DNA of 64,000 bases from contig CM060131.1 of NCBI GenBank assembly GCA_030522415.1, forward strand, positions 7,892,703 through 7,956,702, in the 5' to 3' direction. The stretch comes from Channallabes apus. Taxonomy: Eukaryota; Chordata; Actinopteri; Siluriformes; Clariidae. Shown one piece after another: positions 21,041-32,757 of this stretch. The translations under genes and the position numbers were made by a program. The notes beneath the pieces were generated by a model. The model was not told where the DNA came from and searched no databases. It saw only the letters and a program-made list of their open reading frames with translations. Numbering within the stretch: the stretch's first letter is position 1; every line of letters begins with the position of its first letter.

Positions 21041-21075
21041 TTGTAATGGTTAAACATAAAGTTTAACCATTACAA
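21041..21075. other. perfect 15-bp inverted repeat, 5-base loop
   Basis: TTGTAATGGTTAAAC, then ATAAA, then GTTTAACCATTACAA. The stem is perfect over 15 bp. No T tract or gene end is next to it, so it is not called a terminator. Confidence 0.9.
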
Positions 21076-22073
21076 GTTAAGTTTTTTCATACATGGCAAA
21101 GTCTTCAGGACAGAGACCTTTTTGTTATAAATAATTTAAAAGAGAGGTTGTTGTGAATAAATTACATTATATAGCTGATATAATGTAAGCAATAATATAA
21201 TCTAACCTTTTTCAAAGCTGTTCCACCACATTATAAGTAAATGATCAGATAAAGCTCGACTTGACATTCTTTACTAGATATTCATTGAAATTATTGGCAC
21301 ATTTGGCAGTATATAAGCAATAAAATATTTTGTGGGAATAATTAGGAAATTAATCAGTTGTGGTCAAAGCTGCATCATGTATCGTCTTGATATGGTCATT
21401 AGGATAATATTTGGAATAAGCACCATTCATACAGTACACATCAAGTGTACTATGTGGGGTAAAACAAAAATGCTCCTAATTATTTGGCAATTACTCTTTA
21501 CTCTTTCCTAACAGGACAAAGTACTGCCTTTTCAAAATCTGTTACTTTCTGTTTTTTATTTGTTTTTATTCTGGATGCCTACAACAGAACATATTAAAAT
21601 ATGTTCCAAGTATAATTAGTTTCAGGCTTCTTCACCCATCATCTTGTATTATACAATATGTTCAATAGGCATTGAAATTCAGCTTACTTTGCAATCAGTA
21701 CGGCAACTGCATAGTGTAAGAAATACTGGATTATACTGAATAATAGGTAGTCATTTAGGATTCAGTTTATTTACCATATCTAAAAGCTCCACATAGGGCT
21801 TGGAATAATTGGTCCAACACACTAGGTAGTACAATAAAAAGTGTAACTCAGCTTTCTACTCCCCTACTTGGTGCACTCTTATGTCCAACAGCTTCTTACA
21901 TTTAATGACAAGAACAAGAGCAGATGCTCATTGCGTGAAATGAATCAAGCATAAACGGACAGTTTATAGAAGCATCCATTCTGTTCCTTTCATGTGTGAG
22001 ACATTGAGTCTGACATGAGCAACCACCCTTGCTAACTTTCTCTGAAATGAGACATGACCGTACTTATCTGTCT

Positions 22074-22211
22074 TCAGCTCTGCAAAGCCTCATCAGTTTC
22101 TTTCAACTCAGAAAGCAACCATCTCTGTTTGTTGTCTAGATCAGACTTTGCAGATTCTGGCACCTTGTCGAGTTGGATTTCTTCACAGATGATTACACAC
22201 TTGCTCTGTCT
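22074..22211 (-). other. possible orphan terminal exon or gene relic, 45 codons
   Basis: On the minus strand a CTCTTAG| acceptor-like site is followed by 45 codons and a TGA. The peptide is hydrophilic and helical in character, with segments VPESAKSDLDNKQRWLLSEL and KETDEALQS. The composition (Glu/Lys/Leu heptad-like) is unlike chance AT-rich frames nearby. The pyrimidine tract before the AG is weak and no partner exon is recognised, so this stays a candidate. Confidence 0.25.
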
Positions 22212-22249
22212 CTAAGAGTGCCCACTTTAGACTGTGAGTGGGAATTTAA

Positions 22250-23080
22250 AGTGTATTATTAATGAAGGCAAGATGGAGTGTAAGCTAGTGTTAGAGTTGC
22301 TTTTTTATGTTACAATGCCAAAGCAATTAGAATAAGTGATGCAGGTGCAAAGGAGACTGCTGAAATATATTTTTAATTAAGCAGTGTCACCGAATGATGT
22401 AAGGAGCCAGGACATTGTTACACATGTTAAGGGCGATTGTGAACAATGCTGCCCTTCAAAATTAATGGTCTCATTTAGAGCATCTATTCAGCTCTCTGTC
22501 TTTGAATGGGTTGGTTACATTATTCACATTGAGTATGAGTAATCTGTGTTCTTGGAAGGTTTCTTATACAGAATTTGATGTGTTTATTACCCCGGTAAGT
22601 TTTGGTTTAAACAGTAATTTGCTTTTTCAGCTATGAAATCCTTGTACAGTTATCCCATGTTGGCTATGTGACACTCTTGTGATATATTTCGTTTTTATTA
22701 TGAGCTTTGATACTGTCATCCTTTCTGGATATAGGACGATCACATGACTTCATCATAAGTTTACTTAAACTTTAAACTCTTAAACTGGAGATACACTACA
22801 TGAACTCCACAATCCTAAATAATTCTAAAAAGACTGTGAGTATACTATACACTAGTAACTGGCTCCTGCAGATGATGATGATTTAAAAACAGTGGTTCAT
22901 ACAGTAAAAAACGGCCAAGCAAAAGCATAAAACTCTCTTGACAACTCTCACTGGAGCAAAAGTAAACTTTCAAGACAAGAAGAAGAAAAAACAAAAAAAA
23001 CATGGGTGCAAAACATTTTAAATATGTGCCAGCTTTAATGTTAATATTTCATTAACATTCTGTACTGAATATTCATATTT
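22250..23080. other. non-coding, nothing recognised
   Basis: No supported coding, RNA or repeat feature by eye. Confidence 0.5.
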
Positions 23081-23084
23081 ACAC

Positions 23085-23205
23085 TCACTCATCGTCTACC
23101 CCACTTCATTCTGTATGCAGGGTTGAGGGGGGCCTGTAGTCTATCCCGGGAGACTCAGGGCACGAGGCAAGGTACACCCTGGACAGGGTGCCAGTCCATC
23201 GAAGG

Positions 23206-23251
<46 letters not shown>

Positions 23252-23455
23252 AACAGGCAATTTAGGAATACCAATTAGCCACTCTCTGCAGGTCTTTGGA
23301 CTGTGGGAAGAAACCGGAATTTGCTGAGGAAACCCACCAAACGGGAGAACATGCAATCTCCATGCACACAGAGTCGAACCTGACCAGGAATCGAACCCAG
23401 ACCCTGGAGGTGCAAGGCGACAGTGCTAAGCATTACACCACCTTATATTGCCGTC
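23085..23455 (-). mobile_element. older tRNA-headed SINE, same family as 26195-26572
   Basis: Shares with the 26.2-kb copy, in order: ACACCCTGGACAGGGTGCCA, a (CA)n block (23208-23251), CAATTTAGGAAT, GTCTTTGGACTGTGGGAAGA, ATCGAACCCAGACCCTGGAG and GTGCAAGGCGACAGTGCTAA. It is more diverged, with CpG decay and an expanded (CA)n. Oriented on the minus strand, head at the right end. Confidence 0.85.
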
Positions 23456-23459
23456 TTGT

Positions 23460-26180
23460 ATTTAATTATTATTCATATCAATTTAATTAACATTTAATAT
23501 TTAACATTACAATGAACTAAACTATATTCGTTTTAATATTTCCCTCTATTTCCCGTATCCTGCCCATGATCCTTCCTCCTCTGTGTTAATTGGCTATTGG
23601 CCATATCAGCATGGTCACCACTGACCGCTACGTGTCAACATCCAGAGTCAGCTCTGGATATATCATGTTTGATATATCACACCGTATGCTGAAAGGAGTC
23701 TGTTCTCAGTATATTCTCCCCACACACGATTTGATTCTGTACCCTCAGACATGCCAAATGACATGCCAACTTGTTTTGACTGGTACAGACTAGGATAGAG
23801 CCAGCAGAATTTTTGAATCCGATTCAAAATCCTGTCTAAAGTCATGCAGTTTATAAGATTCAGAATCGTGCCGACCCCGCCCTTGTCTGCACCAGTCCAG
23901 AAATATATTTATACTGAGGGGAAAAAAAGCAAAAACACTGTCACATAGTAAGCAATTCTAGGTATATTTTTCCCCAACATCCTAAATTGAATGGCATATA
24001 TTACCAAGGGTTAGTTCCACTGCTCATTTTATAGATGGATGATACAATGCAATCTTTCCAGATCTGTGCCTTTGAGGTCCATAAAAAATAGTGAGTCTGA
24101 CAGGACTAATATACCAGAGATACTCCAGTAACAATTAAATTACCCCGCCGCCCCACATAAAACTAGTCCAATCTAAATAGGACTTTAGAAAAAAATTATT
24201 ATTTTGAGAAAGACACTTACATAAAATATCTTACATTGTCAGTGTTTATGGGAAGATCACCTATAAATTCTTATAGTTGATTTTAACATTTCCATTTAAC
24301 TTTGCCTTTTGCACTCATCATATAAAAGTATGCAGAAATCTTATTGCTGTGTTCCTTCTCTAAAATGACATGTAACAGTTTTTAACTCCCCAGCTAGTGC
24401 ACTAGATAATCAACTGGGAACCAACTGGGATTTAGCTTCAAACTCCATATATAGTTGCACTACATAACATCAGAAATACGGACTTATATAAGCTAGGCAG
24501 TGCACTTTATATGGCACCATTTGGAAATCAAACACCCTTTGTAGTACATTATATGGAGATTCAGCTTCAGGGATCTGAGGAACTTCCAAAATCTCCCCAA
24601 TATGTTAAAAAGCCTGTTTTAATTTAGCTCTCTATTCCCCAATAGAAGTGTACTACCTAAGATGGGAAATATTTATGCCCAGGGTTTGAATTCAGCTGTG
24701 ACTTTCGATATACGGTTTGAAGCCTTTCTTTATTTTGCTAGAAGGGACTTTGCAAGTGTTCATACATATCTGATGAACATCAGTGACATTCATCTTCAGT
24801 AACACTTGCAGGCACGGTGTATAAAATACCATTGTAACTGTAGTGAGGTATCCAGAATTTTTTTTTTCATCAGATTTCTTTCATTTAACCCCCTGCTTAT
24901 GCACCCTATGTATGTGCACACACTTCCTGTGCAAGTTGAATTTAAACCTCTATTTCTATAAAATGTGCGCTGTATATCCAAGTGCGTAAGTGAGTATTCA
25001 AGATACGGTATTTATGTTTAATAAGGTTGCATGATATCCATTGTAATGTCCTATATGATCAGTAGAGATCATTCCTTAATTATTATGGAAGTGCCTACTC
25101 CCTTTTTTATGTGGACCACATAAAATATGTAACAAGACCGTGTGCACCTGAGGGAAAGGTTAACGATTTGGATCAATACATCCTATTTACAGTCTGCACA
25201 TAAATCTATGTATCAACAGGGCATCATTTGAAAGTCAGCTCCCTGTCTCCTGCAAACAATAAGCATGTTACACAAGCTGTGATATAATAGCTTCTATACA
25301 CAATATACCTCATATATTTCCCATAGGGAGTATGTTTATTGCTCCTTTTATTAGGTACACCCTAACAAGAGTTATTTCCGACTTGGCTTCTTACCTCCTA
25401 TATTACTGTACTACATAGGGCATGAAATAATGGCTTAAACACCCTATGAAGAGCAGTGTATATTAAAGCGGACACCATCAGGGATTAAGCGCTAGTGTTC
25501 AACCCTCCCCCTTTATTACTCAGTTGGTGCATCATGGCAAAAGCGGCACCACATTTCTCTCTAGTGGTGTTTTTGTGATATAGCAGCAGTTTTACTGTCA
25601 TAAACAGTATTACATTGGTAGATGTAAAAGAACAGAGCAATAAAATGCTGTAAAAGATGTTGTGACCCAAATAACGGCCATTGTTTTCAAAAGTATACAA
25701 ATAAGGGTAGTTTATAATAAATATTAAATTATGTGTTGATATGTATAAATTGTGTGTTGTGTTTATGTACAAAAAGCCAGAATTTTAACATTTGGTATGG
25801 GGATGTTTTCTTCTTGTTCATTCCATATGATCTCATTGTTGTTTCAGAGAGCAAACCAACACACAGAAACAAAATTTTTATGAATGGTCTGGCAAAGAAA
25901 TACAACAGTATTTCTTTGTCGATCAGATTTTTGCTACTGTGTTGTCAGATTTACAGTAGTTATATACTGTATACATACAGTATAGATAATACATATTTAT
26001 CTAATATTTCATCACTTTGTAATTTTATTGGATAGAGTATCATGGTGAAAATATTGCCCTGCTTTTAAAGTGGGACTATCTCCACCTAAATATGCCAAAT
26101 GCATGATCAACAACACTAAACAAGAATAGGAGAACTAATATAAAAGAATATATAATTGAGATAGCTGAACTTTTACTACA
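23460..26180. other. non-coding with scattered old repeat debris
   Basis: Between about 24.3 and 25.5 kb, motifs of the type TAGTGCACTA, GTAGTACA and CTATTCCCC recur, perhaps decayed copies of one MITE. I could not define units or ends. No gene is supported. Confidence 0.45.
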
Positions 26181-26194
26181 GGTCAACATAATTT

Positions 26195-26572
26195 CATTCA
26201 TTCATTCATTTTCTATACCGCTTAATCCTGTGTTCAGGGTCGCGGGGGACCTGGAGCCTATCCCAGGAGACATCGGGCACTAGGCGGGGTACACCCTGGA
26301 CAGGGTGCCAATCCATCGCAGGGCACACACACATACACACACTCACACACCCAATCACACACTACGGGCAATTTAGGAACGCCAATTAGCCTAACCTGCA
26401 TGTCTTTGGACTGTGGGAGGAAACCGGAGTACCCGGAGGAAACCCACCAAGCACGGGGAGAACATGCAAACTCCATGCACACAGAGACGGGAATCGAGCC
26501 TGGCCGGGGAATCGAACCCAGACCCTGGAGGTGCAAGGCGACAGTGCTAACCACTACACCACCGCGCCGCCC
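26195..26572 (-). mobile_element. young tRNA-derived SINE with 13-bp target duplication
   Basis: Minus strand, starting near 26572: GCGGTGGTGTAGTGGTTAGC provides an A box (TAGTGGTTAGC) and GGTTCGATTCC a perfect Pol III B box. The body contains GTCCAAAGACATGCAGG and CCCTGTCCAGGGTGTACCC. The 3' tail is (AATG)n at 26195-26210. Flanking GTCAACATAATTT at 26182-26194 and 26573-26585 is a perfect 13-bp target duplication. The intact B box and duplication mark a recent insertion. Confidence 0.92.
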
Positions 26573-26589
26573 GTCAACATAATTTAATG

Positions 26590-27864
26590 TGATCAAAAGG
26601 TATTGATGAAATATGGAAATATTTTGAATAATGATATGGCAGTAGTTTTTACAGTAATAAGCTCTTCCTGCACTATTTCTGTTGATGGAGGAATGCAGAG
26701 GTGGTGAGAACAAATAAATGCCTGCAGATTGACTTATGGTACACTTCAGAATCGAACCTTGGTGTGTTTTTCCCTTCTGTGCATTTACTTTGGCAGGTAT
26801 AGGTCTGATCACTTCCAAGAAAACTCTTTTAAGGCTCAACTGCAGTGAGAATTTTAATACAACCTGAATTGACCCAACTACAGGAAGTGAGCTGAACATG
26901 CCATAGATTTTGCTTGGCAGGCAGCACATTTTTTATAGCTTCTGCGCTGCTAACTGTGCTGAAGGATAAAGCTGTAGTACAGACAAAACGTAAAATGTTC
27001 TGTATATGTTAAACGAAGATAAAAAATACAAAAATTGGATATGATACATAAAATGTAACTACTTAAGGAGTTATTGATGCAATGATTTAATAAGACATTT
27101 TGTGCAGACTAAGTGTTATCCATGCTCAGGTAATTTTGTTATCTCTATGCACACTTGGCAAATGTGAATCTTTTACTTTTCCTTTATTTCTGGCAAATGA
27201 ATAAAACAGCTTTATGGGGACATTACTATGGCAACATATATATCACCCCTGTGTACCAATGGACCAGGGCCACATCTGCTTCTTGAAAATTACCCCATTT
27301 GGTGTGTATAGATATCAATTACATGTGCATACCTGTATATCATTGTTTGTGTATTATTTTATGATTTTGTGTATTAAGGCAATTATATTAGTTTTTTTCA
27401 GTAAATAGGCTTGACTAATGTCATCACACAGCAAAAACAAAGGCATAATGCAATTTGGCTCACATTTGCACTGTGATTGTGTAACTGCCATTAACTATAC
27501 TTATCTTTCAAAATCTGCTGAATAATGCTAATGATGTTTTATAAGTCTTTGGTGGCCAGTGCTCTTCTGTATGCTGTGGCTTGCCAGGGAATCAGTTTGA
27601 GAATGGCACACACCTCCAGACTCAACACACCGATCTGCAAAGCCAGTGATGTTCTTGGAAGGAGCCTTTAAAAGACAGTGTCAGAGAGGATGCTTCTGTC
27701 CAAAGTACACTCACTTCATTTTCAACAACTCCTCCCACCCAGTCCAAAACAATATGGCAACACTGGTTCATCTGAGGATTACCTTCAGTGGCAGACTACA
27801 ATGCACAGTGCCACAGGAGATAGGATTTCTTCTTGTGGCAATCAAACCATATAACTCCTCTCTC
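26590..27864. other. non-coding; possible LINE 3'-end debris at 27.6-27.85 kb
   Basis: Most of the stretch shows nothing. 27640-27860 (AGAGAGGATGCTTCTGTCCAAAGT ... GGCAATCAAACCATATAACTC, in pieces) looks like the C-terminal coding end of an L2/CR1-like LINE, but too damaged to call firmly. Confidence 0.35.
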
Positions 27865-28352
27865 TTAGGCTACGTGTACACTGCAGGTCTGGATGCCCAA
27901 TTCTGATTTGTTGCCTACAGTATATCTGATCTTACACGTCCTTTCAACTATGACTCATATCCGATTCAAGTGTTTACAATTGCCGTACTGTACCATCTGA
28001 AATATCGCGCATACTTAAAGGGAGGTTCTTGCGCTACTAACTAGCTAAGATAGACGAAGGTGAAATATGCTTAACGCTAGCTCTGCGATATATGCAAAGT
28101 TCGCAAAATGTCACCATGGTTTTAAAATATAGGGTGAGGGGGAAAAAAAGCCATAATTGCAGCCTGCGCATATGCTTCATTCACCAATACTGATTTCTTA
28201 ATTTTATTTAGCCCAAATAAGCATTAACACAAGGCGGTGTGTGGGGGTGAGGTGGTGCTTTTCCTTTTCCTTGTCACCTGCGGTGTTATAATTCCACACG
28301 CGCTTCCACCAGAGAATAACATTACGTCATTAAACCGCGAAGAAGTCGCTGT

Positions 28353-28736
28353 TGTCACGTACTCTGAGTGTGTGCGTGGCATGAATGCAGGAGGCAAGCT
28401 GGCGGTTCCAATAAAGACTTTATTATAAAATATAAACAAAAGTAAATAGGCTCTTTCCTGAGCACTTATTAGTCTTTACTTTATTTTTAATGAAGAAAAC
28501 CAACACCACAAAACATAATAAAAGGTAACAAAAGCGAGACGCCTGACTGAGCTTCAGTCAGGCTATTTATACTAAATACATCTAATTAGCTTTCCTCGGT
28601 TCAGGTGAACTTCTACGTCACCTGACCGAGGTGCATCTTGGGACCTAGAGTTTAACTCAAAAATACAGAACAGAAAGCAAACTACAAACAAAAACCAAAC
28701 AGTCGACTTGGTGCCCTCTAGGGGTTAACCCTTACA
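28353..28736 (-). repeat. 3' LTR of copy B
   Basis: Contains AATAAA (complement of 28419-28424) and the two conserved inverted repeats (28541-28563 and 28594-28631). The last stop codon of the ORF overlaps its first bases (TGTAA in minus sense). Confidence 0.9.
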
Positions 28737-29685
28737 TTACCCCCCCTTTAAAAATGCTCCTCCGGAGCATTACTGGAGGCCCAGGACTACCAACCCAATG
28801 TTCTACCTCTTTCCTCCTGTCCTTGAGGCTGGGTGACGGAGCTGGCCTTGGGCGTGTGATTGCCCTCTGCAGAGGAGCGAGCGCAACGATCTCGGCGCCT
28901 GGCTGAGGTGCTGGAGCGTAGCTCGACGGCGGCGGCAGAGCTGTAGCATAGCTCGACGGCGGCGGCGGAGCTGGAGCGTAGCTCGACGGCGGCGGCGGAG
29001 CTGGAGCGTAGCTCGACGGCGGCGGCTTCGATGCGAGGTTCGGTGGCGGCAGTGCTAGAGCGGAGCTCTTCGCCGGCACGTCGTCCTCGAAGCCGGGAGG
29101 CGGTGACAGAGCGGACGCGAGGCTCAGCGGCTGCTGAAGAGCTGGGGCGCTGTCCTCGAAGCCTGGAGGCAGCGGAGGTGGAGGGAACGTGTCCTCGTCG
29201 CTGTGCAGCAGCGGCACGTAGTTCTCCACTTCGGGCAGAGGCGGCGGAGGTGGAGGAAACGCGTCTTCATCGCCGTGCAGCAACGGCGCGTAGTCCTCCA
29301 CGTCGGGCACAGGCAGTGGCGGGATGGGGAACGCGTCATACAGATCCGAGAGCGGAGGAATATCCGGAACTACAGTCTGGCTCTCCCTAACCTGGACGAG
29401 CAGCTGTTGGAGCTGCACTACCTGCTCCCGCAGGTCCTGAACTCGCTCCGCGTTGTGCTCCGCCCACTGCCTGTAGAACTTTCCTGTCTCCTCCTCGGCT
29501 GCCAGCTCTGTCTCGCCATTCTCTCTCTTTCCGTCGCGCTGTCCTCCGGTGAGCCTACCACCTTCCCAGCTCTGCCAGAGCTCTGTCTCGCCGTGCTCCT
29601 CGCTGTCCTCCAGCAGTTCCGCTACCTCGGGCGAGATGGTGATAGCGCCCCCCCAAAAATCGTTTAGGGGGCAGTCCTCCGCCAT
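28732..29685 (-). CDS. retroelement-encoded proline-rich protein (copy B), unknown function
   Basis: 317 residues, intact. Start MAEDCPLNDFWGGAITISPE matches copy A (MAEDPLLKFFGGGAVAILPE). Then an acidic EDSEE patch, QSWEGGRL (copy A QSWEGCRL), a Glu/Gln/Leu-rich probable coiled coil around residues 70-105 (AERVQDLREQVVQLQQLL), three proline/acid modules of the VPLLHSDEDAFPPPPPPLPE type, about five decapeptides of SSYAPAPPPP type, and C-terminus KEVEHWVGSPGPPVMLRRSIF. The repeats differ in sequence from those of copy A while both ends are conserved, so the termini look selected and the middle free to expand. An upstream ATG in the LTR is out of frame here. Confidence 0.7.
   Translation of the reverse strand: MAEDCPLNDFWGGAITISPEVAELLEDSEEHGETELWQSWEGGRLTGGQRDGKRENGETELAAEEETGKFYRQWAEHNAERVQDLREQVVQLQQLLVQVRESQTVVPDIPPLSDLYDAFPIPPLPVPDVEDYAPLLHGDEDAFPPPPPPLPEVENYVPLLHSDEDTFPPPPLPPGFEDSAPALQQPLSLASALSPPPGFEDDVPAKSSALALPPPNLASKPPPSSYAPAPPPPSSYAPAPPPPSSYATALPPPSSYAPAPQPGAEIVALAPLQRAITRPRPAPSPSLKDRRKEVEHWVGSPGPPVMLRRSIFKGGVM
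28737..28750 (-). promoter_or_regulatory. polypurine tract, copy B
   Basis: Minus strand AAAGGGGGGGTAA directly before the LTR start TGTAAGGG, at the same place as in copy A. Confidence 0.83.
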
Positions 29686-29707
29686 GCCACTTAGACGGTC
29701 TCCTTTT

Positions 29708-30079
29708 TGTCATGTACTCTGAGTGTGTGCGTGGCATGAATGCAGGAGGCGAGCTGGCGGTTCCAATAAAGACTTTTATTATAAAATATAAACAAACGTA
29801 AATAGGATGTTTACTGAGCACTTATTAGTCTTTACTTTATTTTTAATAAAGAAAACCAACAACACAAAACATAATAAAAGGTAACAAAAGCGAGACGCCT
29901 GACTGAGCTTCAGTCAGGCTATTTATACTAAATACATCTAATTATCTTTCCTCGGTTCAGGAGAACTTCTACGTCACCTGACCGAGGTGCATCTTGGGAC
30001 CTAGAGTTTAACTCAAAAATACAGAACAGAAAGCAAACTACAAACAAAAACCAAACAGGCGTCGGGGTTAACCCTTACA
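29708..30079 (-). repeat. 5' LTR of copy B with TATAAATA box
   Basis: 372 bp. Minus strand TATAAATA at 29927-29920, immediately followed by a perfect 10-bp hairpin (29919-29897). The CRE-like inverted repeat is at 29950-29987, with one change in a stem arm (GGAGAAC). Confidence 0.9.
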
Positions 30080-30639
30080 GCTGTTTTAATGACGTACAGA
30101 ACGCAATGCCTCAGAAAATCCGATCTGTCTGTTTACACGACAATCACATTACCACATATTTTATTTATTTCGACATATGAAGGAGGCCTGAAACCGATCT
30201 CAAAATATCGGAATGTATGCGTTTTTTTCCTGTTTACACGGACATAGAACATATCCGATATGTGTCACATATGAGCAAAAAATCGAAATTGGGTCACATT
30301 TACCTGGCAGTGTAAATGTAGCCTTAGACACTTGGAGTATCAAACTTGATTCATGGTAAAGATTTTCATGCCACATTTATATAATGTCAATATTTGGGTC
30401 ATGTTACAGTATGTGCAATGTTTTAAGTGCAGTGATCTTATGAAGCTCATATTTTATTTTAGATTGGACTATTTTCCTGATGGTATCACTAACTTACTCT
30501 GATTCTATTTCTGATTTTCCTTTTGCCTCTGGAGCAGAATAATTGTATAAACTCTTTAAACTCTTTAATTGTAAAAACTTGATTTAAAAAAATGATGCAC
30601 ACGGTTTGCGTTATTTTGCGCTTTCTTACATCAACACAA

Positions 30640-32015
30640 GGTCAAAATTATGTATACAGTACACCAAACCTAACACTTAGTTGAATAACCCTTAGCAAGT
30701 TTCAACATTAGCAGCAGCTTTTGGGAGCCATTAGCAAACTTTTGTTAGAATTCTGGTTGAATATTTGCTAACTGGTCTTGGAAGAATTGATAATGTTCCA
30801 TTAAATGTGAACTAATCCAACAATTACGCACAAATTTCGATATGGTTCAATCTCCAAAAAAACTTGCCTCATCCATTCCATGAGTCCATCCATATTGTGC
30901 AATCCACAAGCTATACTGGCAGTAAAACTACCCCAAAAATTTCATGTGTAGGTTAAAATATAATCATTAACAGAAACAGATGTAAACAGGAGACGTAAAA
31001 CTGGGTAAAGAAGGTTCAGGTCACAGGTCATACACTATGGCAAGACTGAGCACAGTAATTCAAAAGTAGATATACTGCATCAGCAAGTTCGCTCCAATTC
31101 AACAATTTCAAAGCAGACTAGGGTTCCAAGATGCGTTGTTCAAGCTATTTTGAAGGAGCACAAAGAAACAGGCAATGTTGAGGACTGTAGATACAGTGGT
31201 CGGCCAAGGAAACGCAGTGCAGCAGATGAAAGACACGTTTACTTCCCTTTAACACCGAAGGATATCCTGCACTGCCATCAGCAAAGAACTGGCAGAAACC
31301 AGTGCAACTCAGGTACACCCATCTACTGTCTAGTGAAGTCTGGCCAGAAGTGCACTGGAAGAATTGCAGCCAAAAGGCCATACCTCCATCACCTTGGAAA
31401 CAAGGCTAAGTGGCTTAACCATGCATGAAAACTTAGAAACTGTGGTGCAAAGAATTTTCTGGTAATCTGAACTGATGAGTCAAAATTTGAATAATTTGGC
31501 TGTAGCAGAAGGAATGTTGTTTGCAGAAAGGATGTAGAGTGATACAATAATGAGTGTTTGCAGACAACAGAAAAACATGATGGAGGTTCCTTGCAAGTTT
31601 GAGGCTTCATTTCTGCAAATGGATTCTGCCATTTGGTCAGGAATAATGATGTCCTCAATACTAAGAAATACAGACAGATAATTATCCATTATGCAATACC
31701 ATCAGGGAGGTATCGGATTGGCCCCGAATGTATTCTGCTGCAGGACAATGACCCCAAATATACAGCCAATGCCATTAAGAACTAAGTTCAGAATAGAATC
31801 CTGGAAGTGATGGTTTGGTCCCCACAGAACCGTGATCTCAATGTCACTAAATCTGTTTGGGATTACATGAAAAGCGATTTGAGGCAGATCTGTGGTTAGT
31901 TGTCCAAAAAGTTTGGAACAACCTACCTGATGAGTGCCTTCAAAACCTGTGTGTAAGTATACCTAAAAGAATTTATGCTGTTTTGCAGGCAAATGGTGGT
32001 CACACCAAATACTGT
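30640..32015 (+). pseudogene. Tc1-like transposase pseudogene (near full length, many stops)
   Basis: HTH part at about 31080-31220 (CVVQAILKEHKETGNVEDC then GRPRKRSAADERH, the GRPRK linker). First catalytic aspartate in DESKFE near 31470. Second in LLQDNDPKYTANAI near 31735. The third-acid region PQNRDLNVTKSVWDYMK near 31830 has Lys in place of the catalytic Glu. Several stops and shifts. The stretch 30640-31060 probably holds its left arm. Confidence 0.75.
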
Positions 32016-32757
32016 TTTTATTTGGATTTCTCTTCTTTGCATTTTTAGCATTTTTACTTTTAAAAGAATTCTTATTTTACAGGATATTTTATTTTTTTTT
32101 TTTTTACACCTGTCTAAAACTTTTCCACAGTACTGTACAGGTCAAAACTTTCCTGCAGATGGCCTTTTTTGTCCATGTGGTGAGCTGCAAACATTATTTA
32201 GTCATGACGGTGTCAATTTTGGAGCCAGGCTTTCATTTTTGGACGACAGGCTTTCAGTACACAGCAGTGCAACACTGACTTGACTTTAGACAGTGACACT
32301 CCAGGAGTGTTCCAGGAGCTTCCAGTTCATGGCAGGTCTATGTCTTGATGGTTCATTTCTTTGCTCCTGACTATCCAAACCAATTTCCTCTCAGCTGGGT
32401 GTGACAGTTTGGAACTTCTTTGGTAAAGTAGCAACAATACCAAAATAACATGTAATTACATACAATCGCTTAAATTATGCTGTTTATTTTAATGACTCCA
32501 ATACACATTTCTTATTTTTGTCTACTGAATCTACTATTGTCTTTCTCAGATCTGCACTGAGCTGCTTGGAATTTTCCATTGTATTGTATATTGGTCAATT
32601 CAATTAATGCTGTCAAACTAACCCTTCTTGTGTCGGTAAAGAAAAACTCCCACCTGTAGTCAGTCCTGATCATTAAAAGAAAAACATTCAGCTTAGCAAA
32701 TTAAAGGACATTTTAGGACTTTCAGCACCAGTGTAATAATGAAAGTATATGTACATA

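Larger units (their letters stand above)
28353..30079 (-). mobile_element. non-autonomous LTR retroelement, copy B (older relative of copy A)
   Basis: LTRs at 28353-28736 (384 bp) and 29708-30079 (372 bp), TG...CA ends, 5-bp target duplication GCTGT at 28348-28352 and 30080-30084. The LTRs differ by several substitutions and a roughly 12-bp deletion near 30058, so the copy is older than A. The internal region of 971 bp carries one ORF (28732-29685). It is related to copy A in LTR ends, hairpins, polypurine tract and both ORF termini, but is shorter in the middle. Confidence 0.92.
27868..30323. mobile_element. PIF/Harbinger-type non-autonomous DNA transposon split by LTR copy B
   Basis: The left end GGCTACGTGTACACTGCAGG and the right end (reverse complement GGCTACATTTACACTGCCAG) are inverted repeats. 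They are flanked by TTA on both sides (27865-27867, 30324-30326), the TWA target duplication of PIF/Harbinger elements. Without the LTR insertion the element is about 0.7 kb. No transposase frame is seen. Confidence 0.75.

Noticed and set aside
29031..29667. Plus-strand frames of 119 and 154 aa over LTR copy B
   Set aside because: Shadow frames of the GC-rich minus-strand ORF.
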